64,000 bases of DNA from contig JACRLX010000007.1 in the NCBI GenBank assembly GCA_016235165.1, forward strand, positions 248,001 to 312,000, written 5' to 3'. Of the stretch, positions 10,863 to 19,664 are shown in pieces. The stretch's first letter is position 1. Each line of letters opens with the position of its first letter. Source of the DNA: Rhodocyclales bacterium. Lineage in GTDB: Bacteria > Pseudomonadota > Gammaproteobacteria > Burkholderiales > Rhodocyclaceae. The position numbers and the translations under genes are program-made. Under the pieces are notes generated by a model. That model was not told the DNA's origin. It searched no databases and saw nothing but the letters and a program-made list of their open reading frames with translations.

Positions 10863-11993
10863 TCAGCCCTTCGGCTTGGCCATCACTTGCTCGGCGAACT
10901 TGTCGTCGAACAGCGCGCCTTCGGCCACCAGCTGGCGGAACTTGATGAAGTCGATGACGTCCTTGCCGGTCGGCTTCTTGGCGTCGAAGGCATTGAAGCC
11001 CAGCCAGGCTTCGTGGTTCATGTTGGCGGCGAGCCAGTGGCGGTTCGGCAGCTTCATCTGGTCCCAGAAGAACTTCTTCTTGCCGCGGATGCCGTCGATC
11101 GAGTTGATCAGGCAGTTGGGGAACAGGTTGGCGAACTTCCACACCAGGCGATTGACTTCGGCGTCGAGCAGTTCGAAGTCGGTCTTGCACTCGGCCATCA
11201 GGGCCTTCGCAGCGGCGACCTTGTCGGCGGCAACAGGTTCGCCATAGACGATCTCGCCGTCATCGACGAAGGTATCGGTACGCACCAGCGGGTTTCTGAC
11301 CCATTGGCCATCTTTCTTCAGCACCGGCACGGCCTTGGTGACGAGGCCCTTGGACTTCATCTTGTAGGCGCTCCAGGTCTCGCAGGAGATGCAGTTGTAC
11401 ATCGCGTCTTCCATCGACAGGAACCAGGGCAGGAAGTCGGTCGAACCGCCCACCGGTGCCGAACCATGCTTCGGCCCGGCCTGGCCGAACACGGCCAGGT
11501 CCGAGGTCACCGTGATGTCGGTGGCCATGCCGATTTCCTGGCCGCCGGCGACGCGCATGCCATTGACGCGGCAGATCACCGGCTTCTTGCAGTTCAGTAT
11601 CCCGTCGACCATGGCGTTGAACAGGTCCATGTACTCGCCGTACTCGTTGGGGCGCTTGGAATAGTAGGAGGCGTACTCGGCGGTATTGCCGCCGGTACAG
11701 AAGGCCTTGTCGCCGACGGCGGTGAATACCACGGCGACGATCTTGCGGTCGCTCGATGCGCGCTGCATGCCGGCGATCACGCCCTTGACCATGTCGGTGG
11801 TGTAGGAGTTGTACTGGGTCGGATTGTTGAGCCAGATCCAGGCGGAGTAAAGGCCGGCAACGGCGGCACCCTTGTCGTCCAGCACCGGACGCTCTTCGTA
11901 GATCACCGTGGGCGCGTCGCCACCGAAGTGCGAGTTGTCGATGAGCTGGTGATCCTTGAGATCGTTTTCCCTGCGTAGCCATTCCAAAGCCAT
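10863..11993 (-). CDS. bzdY: 6-oxocyclohex-1-ene-1-carbonyl-CoA hydrolase
   Basis: 376-residue crotonase-superfamily enzyme that adds water and opens the ring, giving 3-hydroxypimelyl-CoA. It is longer than ordinary enoyl-CoA hydratases, as expected for Oah/BzdY. The oxyanion-hole segments are visible ([17 protein letters not shown] near residue 95 and [19 protein letters not shown] near 140). Good GAGGAG ribosome site before the ATG at 11993. It is separated from bzdX by about 205 nt containing a GC-rich hairpin, the largest gap in the lower part of the operon. Confidence 0.95.
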   Translation of the reverse strand: MALEWLRRENDLKDHQLIDNSHFGGDAPTVIYEERPVLDDKGAAVAGLYSAWIWLNNPTQYNSYTTDMVKGVIAGMQRASSDRKIVAVVFTAVGDKAFCTGGNTAEYASYYSKRPNEYGEYMDLFNAMVDGILNCKKPVICRVNGMRVAGGQEIGMATDITVTSDLAVFGQAGPKHGSAPVGGSTDFLPWFLSMEDAMYNCISCETWSAYKMKSKGLVTKAVPVLKKDGQWVRNPLVRTDTFVDDGEIVYGEPVAADKVAAAKALMAECKTDFELLDAEVNRLVWKFANLFPNCLINSIDGIRGKKKFFWDQMKLPNRHWLAANMNHEAWLGFNAFDAKKPTGKDVIDFIKFRQLVAEGALFDDKFAEQVMAKPKG

Positions 11994-12077
11994 GTTGATT
12001 CTCCTCTGTGAATTCGCTTAACGTGAAACAGTTGCATACGCCGCTGGTGATATCGAGCGCAGCGAGCTGATTGATAG

Positions 12078-12095
12078 CCCCGCCTTGGGGCGGGG
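12078..12095. other. Intercistronic GC-rich hairpin between bzdX and bzdY
   Basis: Perfect 7-bp stem (CCCCGCC at 12078-12084, GGCGGGG at 12089-12095) with a four-base loop, in the 205-nt non-coding gap. On the transcribed strand it is preceded by a second possible G/C stem around 12105-12128 and lacks a following T-run, so it is more likely an mRNA-stabilising or processing element than a true terminator. Nothing else is recognised in the gap. Confidence 0.5.
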
Positions 12096-12198
12096 ATGGG
12101 GGTGGGGGGCCAATTTTTCAGCCCCCTGCAGTACGAGAGTGACTTGTTTCATTGTTCGGTGTGGCTCATCGAAGCAATGGGCGTTTGTTGTGCCGCTG

Positions 12199-13278
12199 TC
12201 AGAAATCGGGGGTCAGGATCACCCGCCGCTTGAGCTTGCCGTGGTGGGCCTCGTCGAACACCTGCTCGATCTGGCTCATCGGCCGCGTCTCGACGAAGGG
12301 GCCGAGATTGATGCGGCCGTCGAGGCACATCTCCAGCACTTGCGGGTAGAACTCCGGCGGGCAGCCCCAGGTGCCGATCAGTTCGGCATCGAAGGCCATC
12401 AGCTTGGACAGCATGTAGCTGGTCTCGTCGGTGCCGTAGCCGACCACCATCAGCATGCCGGTGAAGGACAGCAGCGACAGCGCCAGTTCCTGGCCGGGCT
12501 TGGTGCCGGTCACCTCGAAGATCTTCCAGCCGTAGTTCGACGGCAGACCCTTCTCCTTGCAATACGCCTTGAAGGCTTCCTTGACTTCCTTGGCGGTCTT
12601 GCCGCGCGGATTGATGGTGAAGTCGGCGCCGTAGCCCTTCATGAACTCCAGCTTTTCCTCGTTGATATCGATGCCGATCACCGCCGCCGCGCCCATGCCC
12701 TTGGCCACCTGGGTCATGAAGCTGCCGACGCCGCCGGCGGCGCCGATGACGATGACGCGATCGCCGGCCGCGAGGCGGGCACGACGCGCCGCCTGGTAGG
12801 GCGTGGTCACCGCGTCGGCGATCACCGAGAGATGTTCCAGCGGCACGTTGCCGCGATTGCCGACGACGCACAGGTCGGCCGCCGGCACCGGAATGTGGCT
12901 GGAGAAACCGCCGTAGATGCCCATTGAATTGCCTGGCATCTTTTGCGCCAGGCAACGGTTGCCGCGCCCGGTCTTGCACAGCTCGCACTTGTTGCAGGGC
13001 AGGACAGCGGGAATGATGACTTCCTTGCCGATCATGCCGGCCGCAGTTGACTCATGAGCAGCCACGACCACGCCGGAAATCTCGTGGCCCAGCGACAGCG
13101 GCGGCGGCTGATCGGTGCGCACGCCCATGTAGAAATAGGACAGGTCGGTGTGGCAAACGCCGCAGCCTTTGACTTCAACGAGAACTTCGCCGGCCTGCAA
13201 TTGCGGCACCGGGATCTCGGTCTTGGTCAGCGTGCCCGGCACGGTCATCTGCCAGGTCTTGATGGTGCTTGGAATCAT
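12199..13278 (-). CDS. bzdX: 6-hydroxycyclohex-1-ene-1-carbonyl-CoA dehydrogenase
   Basis: 359-residue zinc-type medium-chain alcohol dehydrogenase that oxidises the 6-hydroxy group to the ketone using NAD+. Catalytic-zinc ligands GCGVCHTDL and GHE, structural-zinc cysteines in PCNKCELCKTGRGNRC, and the nucleotide fold IVIGAAGGVGSFM are all present. Two close ATGs exist; 13278 is preferred because AAGGA lies 7 nt upstream of it, whereas it lies only 1 nt upstream of the ATG at 13284. It follows bzdW by 10 nt. Confidence 0.95.
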   Translation of the reverse strand: MIPSTIKTWQMTVPGTLTKTEIPVPQLQAGEVLVEVKGCGVCHTDLSYFYMGVRTDQPPPLSLGHEISGVVVAAHESTAAGMIGKEVIIPAVLPCNKCELCKTGRGNRCLAQKMPGNSMGIYGGFSSHIPVPAADLCVVGNRGNVPLEHLSVIADAVTTPYQAARRARLAAGDRVIVIGAAGGVGSFMTQVAKGMGAAAVIGIDINEEKLEFMKGYGADFTINPRGKTAKEVKEAFKAYCKEKGLPSNYGWKIFEVTGTKPGQELALSLLSFTGMLMVVGYGTDETSYMLSKLMAFDAELIGTWGCPPEFYPQVLEMCLDGRINLGPFVETRPMSQIEQVFDEAHHGKLKRRVILTPDF

Positions 13279-13288
13279 CGTCATTTCC

Positions 13289-14062
13289 TTATTTGTTTTT
13301 CCAGACGGGCTTGCGCTTTTCCATGAAGCTGTTGAGTCCTTCCACCGCATCCTCGGTGGCCATCAGCTCATGCAGGTAGTGGTGTTCGACGTGGTGCAAC
13401 GCTTCGTAGAAAGGCCGGGTGGCCGCTTCCTTGACCGCTTTCTTGGTATGCAGCAGGGCCACGCGCGACAGCGTGGTGAATTGCTCCAGGTACTTCGCGC
13501 AGTCGGCGGCGAAGCTCTCCGGCGCAAACACGGCATTCACCATGCCGATGCGATGCGCCTCCTTGGCGTCGATGATGCCGCCGCCGAGCAGCAGTTCCAT
13601 GACCTTGGTCATCGGCACCTGGCGCGGCAGCAGGATGGCGGCGATCGGCGGGAAAACACCGAGCTTGATCTCGGGCTGGCCGAACTTGGCCTTTTCCGAG
13701 GCCAGCACCATGTCGCAGGCGATGGCCAGTTCGCAGCCGCCGCCCAGCGCCGGGCCATTGACCACGGCCACGGTCGGGATCGGCACCAGCATCAGGCGCT
13801 TCAAGAGGCCATGGAAAACGTCGATCATCTTCACCACCTTGTCCGGCGTGTGGTCCATCACATCGACACCCGACGAGAAGGTCTTGTCGCCGTTGCCGGT
13901 GATTACCAGCACTTTGGCGGTCTTGTTGGACATCGCCATGTCGAGCGCGGTATTCATCTCCTCCATGGTGGCGATGTCGAGCACGTTGTAGGGCGGACGG
14001 TTGATCGCGATGCGCAGCACCTCGCCCTGGTCGTCGTAAGCGATGAATTTGAAATCAGCCAT
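13289..14062 (-). CDS. bzdW: Cyclohexa-1,5-diene-1-carbonyl-CoA hydratase
   Basis: 257-residue crotonase-family protein that hydrates the dienoyl-CoA made by benzoyl-CoA reductase. Typical features are the N-terminal NRPPYNVLDIATMEEM and the oxyanion-hole regions TFSSGVDVMDHT and GPALGGGCELAIACD. The start at 14062 is supported by GGAGA about 11 nt upstream. Order between bzdV and bzdX matches Azoarcus, except that a small zinc-ribbon gene now lies in front, ending 2 nt before this start codon. Confidence 0.94.
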   Translation of the reverse strand: MADFKFIAYDDQGEVLRIAINRPPYNVLDIATMEEMNTALDMAMSNKTAKVLVITGNGDKTFSSGVDVMDHTPDKVVKMIDVFHGLLKRLMLVPIPTVAVVNGPALGGGCELAIACDMVLASEKAKFGQPEIKLGVFPPIAAILLPRQVPMTKVMELLLGGGIIDAKEAHRIGMVNAVFAPESFAADCAKYLEQFTTLSRVALLHTKKAVKEAATRPFYEALHHVEHHYLHELMATEDAVEGLNSFMEKRKPVWKNK

Positions 14063-14064
14063 GT

Positions 14065-14313
14065 TCAGTGGTTCTCCTTTTCGTTGTCGGCCAGCGAGCA
14101 TTCGGCGCGGCGCCGTCCCGCCAGCGCCGACTTTTGCTCCGGGTCGCTTTGCAAGCGGTAGGGACAGACGGTCTCGCAGTCGGCGCAGCACACCTCGCCC
14201 GAAGCGCTGATGTGCCACAAGTCGGCGCCGCAGAGCGTGCAGCGGCAGCGCGCCTCGGCCGGGGCGACAGATGGCAACGGCCGCGCGGTGTAGAAATCGA
14301 TCACGGTGCCCAT
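14065..14313 (-). CDS. Small zinc-ribbon protein between bzdV and bzdW
   Basis: 82-residue protein, not named in the Azoarcus operon as far as I recall. It carries two CxxC pairs (Cys25/Cys28 in CTLC and Cys43/Cys46 in CADC) plus Cys23, Cys42 and Cys50, a likely zinc ribbon or small metal-binding protein. Its ATG overlaps the bzdV stop (TGATG), so translation is coupled, and its stop is 2 nt before bzdW, so it is embedded in the operon. The C-terminal third is polar, includes the dispersed-repeat peptide QKSALAG and looks disordered. Function unknown; a link to the flavoprotein BzdV is possible from the coupling only. Confidence 0.72.
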   Translation of the reverse strand: MGTVIDFYTARPLPSVAPAEARCRCTLCGADLWHISASGEVCCADCETVCPYRLQSDPEQKSALAGRRRAECSLADNEKENH

Positions 14314-16868
14314 CAGAACAGATCGTCCATCTCGTCCGCTCCGACCCCGGGCGGCATGCTGCCGTGCTGCTGCATGTAGGCCTGCACCAACTGGTTTTCG
14401 CGCTGGCTGAAGAAGGGCGCTTCCTCGACCGTGAAATATGGGGCGATCTCCGCCTTGTCGAGCATGGCCTCCAACCCCTCGCGCAGGTTCTCGACGCCCT
14501 TGATCGCCAGCACCTTCTTGTCGCCATCCAGCAGCTGATACACGCCGGACTCGGTGGTCACGGCGGCGACGGTCGCGGCATCGAGGCCCAGCCAGGATTC
14601 GGGCGGCAGCGGCGCATCGACGATGGTCGGCGCCAGGTTGCACTTGAAGCAGCGCGCCGCTTCGGCTCGCGCCGTGGCATCGTCGAAACCCTTCTCGACC
14701 TCGTCCCAGTTGGCGCGTTGCGCGGGCGCCAGCATGATGGGGTGGAACTTGCGGATCCTGTTGAAGCCTTCGTCGCGGCCGATCTTCGGATCGGTTTCCC
14801 AACCGTCGCGCAACAGCTTTTCCTCGATGTCGCCGTCGCCGCCCAAGAGCTTGTCCATGGCGCCGGCCGCGACGCGGCCCTGGGCGATGGATTCGATCAG
14901 GGTCGAAGGGCCGAGCACGGCGTCGCCGCCGGCATAGACCCTGGGCCGGCTGGTCAGCATCGAATCGGCGCGGACGATGATGCGGCCCTTCTTGTCGGTC
15001 TCGACGCCGAAGCCCTCGAACTTGTTGGGATGCTGGCCGACGGCGGCGACCACCAGGTCCACGCCTTCGGTGACTTCCTCGCCGGTATCCACCGGACGGC
15101 GGCGGCCGGAGGCGTCGGGCTCGCCCAGCTGCATCTTCGAATAGGTGATGTTCAGGCGATGGCCGCCAGCGTGACCATTGCCTGCCTCGATCCTCTTCGG
15201 CGCCAGCAGGTAGCGGATGTTCACTCCCTCCTCGACGCAGCCGTCGAATTCCTCGTCGCGCGCCGGCATTTCCTCCTTGGTGCGCCGATACACCATATCG
15301 ACCGATGCGCCGTAGCGCAGCGAGGAACGCGCATTGTCGGTCGCCACGTTGCCGCCACCGATCACCGCCACCTTCTCGCCGACCTGGATGCCGTCGGGCG
15401 TATTCACCAGGCCCATGGTCGCGGCGCGCAGATAGGTCGGGCTGTCGACCACGCCATCGAGGTCGTCGCCGGGGATGCCGAGCTTGTCGCCGCCCTGGCA
15501 GCCGATGCCGATAAAGGCCGCCTCGTAGCCCTGGGCGAAGAGTTCGTCCATGTTCTCGATGCGTGTGTCGTACTGGAACCTGACGCCGAGCTTTTCCACC
15601 TCGCCGACTTCGCGGTCGATGACTTCGCCGGGCACGCGATACGAAGGAATGCCGTAGCGCGCCATGCCGCCGGAAGACGGCTGGGCATCGAACACGGTGA
15701 CGGCATGGCCTTTCTTCGCCAGGTAATAGGCGACGGTCAGTCCGGCCGGGCCGGCGCCGATCACGGCGGCCTTGCGTCCGCTGGGCGGGAGTTGTTTGGA
15801 ATGCTGGCGCCACAGCCCGGTGTCGTTGTCGTCGGCGACGCGCTTCAGGGTGCGGATCGACAGCGGATCGTCGAGCTTGCCGCGGCGGCAGGCGGCCTCG
15901 CACATGGCGAAGCAGGCACGGCCGACGATGCCCGGGAAGGGCAGCTTCTCGCGCACCACGGCGATCGCCTCGCCGTACTTGCCCTCGGCGGCGAGCTGCA
16001 CGTAGCGCGGCACGTCGATGCCGGCCGGGCAGGCACTCTTGCAGGGCACCATGGATTCTTCGCGCTTCGCCGGGTCGAGCGTGCGGTCGGTCAGGGCGCC
16101 GGTGGGGCAGACGGTGACGCAGGCCTGGCAGAACTTGCAGCCGGAATCGACCAGGGTTGCGGCGATGGTGCCGACGTAAGTCCGCTTGCCCTGAGGGGTT
16201 TCGACTTCCTTGACCTCCAGGCAGCCGACGCCGCGGATGTCGTTGCAGGCGGTGAGACAGCGCCGGCAGTCGATGCACAGGTTGTAGTCGCGGTCGAAGA
16301 AGGGCTCGTCCTTGATCACCGGCAGGCTGGCCGGCTTGTAGCCGGGCGTGGTGCCGGGGATGCCGACGAAATCGGCGATCTTGCGCAGTTCGCAGGTGGG
16401 GAAGATGTCGCAACAGCGCGTCTCGGGCGGGTTGCCGAAGGAACAGGTGGTGCGCGAACAGCCGTCGCGCTGCGGGCAGGTCAGGCAGACGTGCGGATGT
16501 GGGCCGAGGATCTTGGCCAGGCTTTCCTGGCGCGACTTGAAAATCTTTTCCGACTTGGTGGTGACGCGCATGCCCTCGACCACGGTGGTCGAACAGGCCT
16601 TGCGCATGCCCGGCTCGCCTTCCAGTTCGATCATGCACAGGTTGCAACCGGCACCGCCGGCGCCGCGCTGCATGGCCGGCGGCAGGTCGGGATGGGCGCA
16701 CAGTGCCGGGATGTACACGCCGGCATTGGTCGCGGCATTGAGCACGGAGGCACCGGCCGGCACCTCGATCTTGTTGCAGTCGATGTGTATGGATACGGTC
16801 GCACCGAACTCGCCCATGTCCTTGGGACGGGCCGCCTTCCACCACTTGATTTCCTGCACCGCGTTCAT
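14313..16868 (-). CDS. bzdV: BzdV iron-sulfur flavoprotein, predicted NAD(P)H:ferredoxin oxidoreductase
   Basis: 851 residues in three parts: an N-terminal NuoG-like [2Fe-2S] region (cysteines around residues 57-90) and a Cys-rich stretch near 125-155; a two-cluster 4Fe-4S ferredoxin region (CIDCRRCLTAC near 198, CKFCQACVTVCP near 245); and a GltD-like FAD/NAD(P)H disulfide-reductase-fold region with AVIGAGPAGLTVAYYLAKKG near 369 and VIGGGNVATDNA near 500. It is thought to regenerate reduced ferredoxin BzdM for benzoyl-CoA reductase. Its stop overlaps the start of the small zinc-ribbon gene. A long antisense frame across it is a codon-bias shadow. Confidence 0.92.
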   Translation of the reverse strand: MNAVQEIKWWKAARPKDMGEFGATVSIHIDCNKIEVPAGASVLNAATNAGVYIPALCAHPDLPPAMQRGAGGAGCNLCMIELEGEPGMRKACSTTVVEGMRVTTKSEKIFKSRQESLAKILGPHPHVCLTCPQRDGCSRTTCSFGNPPETRCCDIFPTCELRKIADFVGIPGTTPGYKPASLPVIKDEPFFDRDYNLCIDCRRCLTACNDIRGVGCLEVKEVETPQGKRTYVGTIAATLVDSGCKFCQACVTVCPTGALTDRTLDPAKREESMVPCKSACPAGIDVPRYVQLAAEGKYGEAIAVVREKLPFPGIVGRACFAMCEAACRRGKLDDPLSIRTLKRVADDNDTGLWRQHSKQLPPSGRKAAVIGAGPAGLTVAYYLAKKGHAVTVFDAQPSSGGMARYGIPSYRVPGEVIDREVGEVEKLGVRFQYDTRIENMDELFAQGYEAAFIGIGCQGGDKLGIPGDDLDGVVDSPTYLRAATMGLVNTPDGIQVGEKVAVIGGGNVATDNARSSLRYGASVDMVYRRTKEEMPARDEEFDGCVEEGVNIRYLLAPKRIEAGNGHAGGHRLNITYSKMQLGEPDASGRRRPVDTGEEVTEGVDLVVAAVGQHPNKFEGFGVETDKKGRIIVRADSMLTSRPRVYAGGDAVLGPSTLIESIAQGRVAAGAMDKLLGGDGDIEEKLLRDGWETDPKIGRDEGFNRIRKFHPIMLAPAQRANWDEVEKGFDDATARAEAARCFKCNLAPTIVDAPLPPESWLGLDAATVAAVTTESGVYQLLDGDKKVLAIKGVENLREGLEAMLDKAEIAPYFTVEEAPFFSQRENQLVQAYMQQHGSMPPGVGADEMDDLF

Positions 16869-16906
16869 GTCCGCTCCTCCTGCTGCTGCGTCGCGTTGTT
16901 CTGTCG

Positions 16907-16928
16907 CCGTGTCGCCAGCGCCGACTTT
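16907..16928 (+). repeat. Dispersed short repeat, copy in the bzdU-bzdV gap
   Basis: 22 nt identical to 43951-43972 and sharing the core CCAGCGCCGACTTT with sites near 14121, 56414 (plus) and 40713, 41396 (minus). It is non-coding here, in the 72-nt gap between bzdU and bzdV. Function unknown. Confidence 0.6.
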
Positions 16929-16940
16929 CGGTTTGTACCG

Positions 16941-17570
16941 CTACAGCGCCCGATATCCGGGGTAATACGCGCCGCGGCAGGCACCGGCCCTCACCGCGGC
17001 GATGAAGCTCGCCATGTCATGCACCGGCTGCAAAAACTCCGTCGCGCAACGCCCCACGGCCGGCGTCTTGTGGCAATCGCTGCCGCCCAGGGTCGGCAGG
17101 CCCAGATGCGTCGAGGCGCTGATCGCCAGCTCGTTGTCGCTGTCCGCATTGACGCCGTTGTGCGATTCCACGGCGGCAATGTCCTTCAGTTCCAGCAGGC
17201 CTTCCATCAGGCTGGCCAGCCCCACGTTGCGGAAGGGATGGGCCGGGGCGCAGATGCCGCCGAGCTCGTTGATGCGCTCGATGACCTCCTCCAGCGGCAG
17301 GTAGCTGTCGCGCCCCCAGATGTTCCAGCCGTCGTCTTCCACTCCGTAGGCCAGCAGATGCCCCTTGTCCGTCGCGATTTCCACCCCGCGCAGGATCAGG
17401 AAGCCTTCGTCGCGGCCCACCTGTTCCACCGGCGCCGAGGCCTCGTAGGAATAGTGCTCGGTGATCACCGCTCCGTCGAGTCCCAGCGCCTTGGCGCGGC
17501 GTATCAGGTCCAGCGGTTCGAGCCAGTTGTCGTACGAGAACTTCGTGTGACAGTGGGTGTCGATCCACAT
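16941..17570 (-). CDS. bzdU: PHP-domain metal-dependent phosphoesterase-like protein, bzdU position
   Basis: 209-residue PHP-domain protein with metal-ligand motifs at the N-terminus (DTHCHTKFSYD), ITEHYS near 37, APAHPFRN near 110 and GGSDCHK near 163. PHP proteins hydrolyse phosphoesters, but the substrate in benzoate metabolism is not known. Placed third after bzdM, matching the order bzdM-S-T-U-V in Azoarcus; the symbol is assigned by position. Its start lies 22 nt downstream of bzdT. Confidence 0.78.
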   Translation of the reverse strand: MWIDTHCHTKFSYDNWLEPLDLIRRAKALGLDGAVITEHYSYEASAPVEQVGRDEGFLILRGVEIATDKGHLLAYGVEDDGWNIWGRDSYLPLEEVIERINELGGICAPAHPFRNVGLASLMEGLLELKDIAAVESHNGVNADSDNELAISASTHLGLPTLGGSDCHKTPAVGRCATEFLQPVHDMASFIAAVRAGACRGAYYPGYRAL

Positions 17571-17592
17571 GGCAGAGCCGCGCCCCGGCGGA

Positions 17593-18045
17593 TCAAGGCA
17601 ACTCGTATTCCAGGTTGATGCGCTTGGAAGGCACGAACTTGTTGCGCGAGAAGAACTTCTCCAGCGCGAAGTCGCTCCAGTTCACCAGGGTGTAGACCTT
17701 CTTCACGCCGGCCGCCTTCATGTTCATCATGAACTGGTCGAGCATCTCGGCGGCGACGCCGAAATTGCGGAAGTCGGGATGCACGCCCAGGGTGTCGATG
17801 GTCGCGGTGCTGTCGGCAATGCCGAACTCGCCGAAGAACACATAACCCATGATGAAGCCGACCACCTTGCCATCGACTTCGCAGACGATGGAGGTGTTGA
17901 TGTTGGCGGCGCGGTTGAGAATTCCGGCGATCTTGCGCTCGTAGTATTCCTGGCGCGGCTCGCCGGTGGCGAAGGCGTCGATGGCGACGATGGCTTCCAG
18001 GTCGCTCTGGCGCAGCACGCGCATGACTCGTTTCTGATCTGGCAT
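17593..18045 (-). CDS. bzdT: GNAT-family N-acetyltransferase, bzdT position
   Basis: 150 residues with the GNAT fold: a beta-rich N-terminal half, the acetyl-CoA-binding region LGVHPDFRNFGVAAEMLDQF near 90-110, and a C-terminal NWSDFALEKFFSRNKF motif. Substrate unknown. The run bzdM-S-T-U-V gives the symbol by order only. It may modify a protein of the benzoyl-CoA pathway, but nothing in the sequence shows a target. Confidence 0.78.
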   Translation of the reverse strand: MPDQKRVMRVLRQSDLEAIVAIDAFATGEPRQEYYERKIAGILNRAANINTSIVCEVDGKVVGFIMGYVFFGEFGIADSTATIDTLGVHPDFRNFGVAAEMLDQFMMNMKAAGVKKVYTLVNWSDFALEKFFSRNKFVPSKRINLEYELP

Positions 18046-18086
18046 TTCATTCCTCCTGGTGTGTGTCGGCGACGCCGGTGGCGCGC

Positions 18087-18383
18087 CTAATCCTCGAACA
18101 ATTCATCGTCTGCGGCAGCCTTGTCCGATTTGCGGACATAGACCGTGCCGTAGCTCATTCCCATTTCCTGGCCGGCGTCGAAGCAGGTGTTGCAGCCCTC
18201 GCCTTCCGTCTTGTACTCCTCGACATGGACTTCGAAGCCCATTGCCTTGTAGTTCTTGACGATCTCCGACAGGCGCGGCTCGCCGATCGTGGTCTGGCGC
18301 TTCCAGCCGTCGCGGAGCAAGGCGTCTTCCGGACTGACCGTCTTGGCCTGTGCGATCGGGATCACGCGCCTGGTCGTTGTCAT
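18087..18383 (-). CDS. bzdS: Small conserved benzoate-operon protein, bzdS position
   Basis: 98-residue soluble protein directly after bzdM. The ATG at 18383 (MTTTRRVIPIAQAK) is preferred; a GTG seven codons upstream would overlap bzdM. It has a CxxC in GCNTCFDAG near residue 65 and an acidic tail (DDELFED). I do not recognise a domain. The symbol follows the Azoarcus order; the function there is also unknown. An electron-transfer or assembly role next to the ferredoxin is possible but not shown. Confidence 0.68.
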   Translation of the reverse strand: MTTTRRVIPIAQAKTVSPEDALLRDGWKRQTTIGEPRLSEIVKNYKAMGFEVHVEEYKTEGEGCNTCFDAGQEMGMSYGTVYVRKSDKAAADDELFED

Positions 18384-18397
18384 GGGAATCACCCCGT

Positions 18398-18682
18398 TCA
18401 CCACGAATGCTTGATGGCGCCCGGCGTGCAGGCAGTCATGCAGGGCAGGCTGGTATAGCCCGCCGACGGCTTGCAGTCCGCGCAGTCATACGCCAGCGTG
18501 CGGCAGTTGGGCTTCTTGACCCAGGCCACCTCGTCGTCGTAGTCGTCGGTGATGATCTCGAACATCAGCTTCGGACAGGCCGTGAGGCAGGCGCGATCGG
18601 CGGTACAGCCGATGCACTTGTCGGTGTCGATGCTGATGTAGTACTCGCCCGAGCCGTCCTTGTAACCGTAGTTGGCGATCAT
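18398..18682 (-). CDS. bzdM: Ferredoxin, electron donor to benzoyl-CoA reductase
   Basis: 94-residue low-potential 2[4Fe-4S]-type ferredoxin. Cysteines at 23, 26, 32 and 36 form the first motif and those at 60, 67, 70, 81 and 85 surround the second, an expanded spacing as in the bzd/bcr ferredoxins. Start at 18682 (MIANYGYKDG) is set by AAGGGA just upstream. It passes electrons from BzdV to the reductase; the gene follows bzdQ by 63 nt. Confidence 0.93.
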   Translation of the reverse strand: MIANYGYKDGSGEYYISIDTDKCIGCTADRACLTACPKLMFEIITDDYDDEVAWVKKPNCRTLAYDCADCKPSAGYTSLPCMTACTPGAIKHSW

Positions 18683-18745
18683 TTCGTTTCCCTTCAGGTC
18701 TGGTCGCGTCGGCAGCCGGCTTGCGCCGGCCACCCCGTCAAGCTA

Positions 18746-19648
18746 TCAGGCAGCGGCCTTCTTCGATTGCAGCGTGTAGCCGAAGAGGGCGGCACCCAGG
18801 GCACCGGCGATCTGGCTGTCGATCTTGGTGTCCATGGCCTTGATGCCGAGCAGCTTCTCGATGCGCTTGACCACGCCGGGATTCTTGGCGATGCCGCCGG
18901 TGATGAAGAACCCCTCTTCCACGCCGATGCGCTCCAGCAGGGATACTACGCGCTCCGCCATGGCCTGGCAGTAGGCGGCGATCACCTTGTTCTTGGTGTA
19001 GCCGGCCTTGAGCAGGCCCAGCGCTTCGGACTTGGCGAACACCACGCAAACCGACGAAACGGCTTCCACGTCGCTGTCGATGTCGAAGGAGCGCGGACCG
19101 AGTTCGGCGATCGGGATCTGCATCAGGTCGGAGATGACTTCCATGCCGCGGCCGGTACCGGCGGCGCACTTGTCGTTCATCAGGAAGTTGGTGACCTTGC
19201 CCTTGTCATCGCAGTGGATGGCCTTGCAGTCCTGGCCGCCCATGTCGAGGATGGTGCGCACGCCGTTGCCGCCCATGTAGTTGGCGCCGCGGGCATGGCA
19301 GGCGATCTCGGTGATGGCCTTGTGGGCGAAGGGCACGTTGACCCGGCCGTAGCCGGTGCCGACCACGAAGTGGATGTCCTCCAGCTTCATGCCGCACTTG
19401 TCCATCACGCCGGCGAGCGCATTCTTCGCCGAATCCGGCGAGTTGTTGCCGGTGCGCATGCTGTTGTAGCCATACAGTTCGCCATCCACCACCAGCACGG
19501 CCTGGGACGACACGGAACCGACGTCGATGCCGCAGGTGATGATCTTGGCGCTCTTCCAGTCCTTGCTCTCATCGACCCAGACGTTTTCCTGCCAGCGCCA
19601 GAATTCCTTCTTCTCGGGGAGCGTATCGGCTTTCACTTCTGCATTCAT
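18746..19648 (-). CDS. bzdQ: Benzoyl-CoA reductase ATPase subunit BzdQ
   Basis: 300-residue BadF/BcrA-type ASKHA-fold ATPase. After a 35-residue N-terminal extension come phosphate loop 1 (CGIDVGSVSSQAV), DMGGQDCKA, the cluster-ligand motif NDKCAAGTGRG, and ITGGIAKNPG near 245. With BzdP it binds a shared [4Fe-4S] cluster and couples ATP hydrolysis to electron injection into BzdN/BzdO. The short size (about 300 rather than about 436 residues) marks the bzd subtype rather than the Thauera bcr subtype. Good GGAGAGAG ribosome site. Confidence 0.95.
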   Translation of the reverse strand: MNAEVKADTLPEKKEFWRWQENVWVDESKDWKSAKIITCGIDVGSVSSQAVLVVDGELYGYNSMRTGNNSPDSAKNALAGVMDKCGMKLEDIHFVVGTGYGRVNVPFAHKAITEIACHARGANYMGGNGVRTILDMGGQDCKAIHCDDKGKVTNFLMNDKCAAGTGRGMEVISDLMQIPIAELGPRSFDIDSDVEAVSSVCVVFAKSEALGLLKAGYTKNKVIAAYCQAMAERVVSLLERIGVEEGFFITGGIAKNPGVVKRIEKLLGIKAMDTKIDSQIAGALGAALFGYTLQSKKAAA

Positions 19649-19664
19649 GTTCTCTCTCCTGGTA

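Noticed and set aside
14065-16845. 926-codon frame overlapping bzdV on the same strand
   Set aside because: Only its last 82 codons (the zinc-ribbon gene) are credible; the rest is an Arg-rich out-of-frame reading of bzdV.
14271-17618. 1115-codon open frame antisense to bzdV/bzdU
   Set aside because: Antisense to well-supported genes; rich in Gly, Ala, His, Asp and Arg as expected from the reverse of GC-rich codons; no family similarity.
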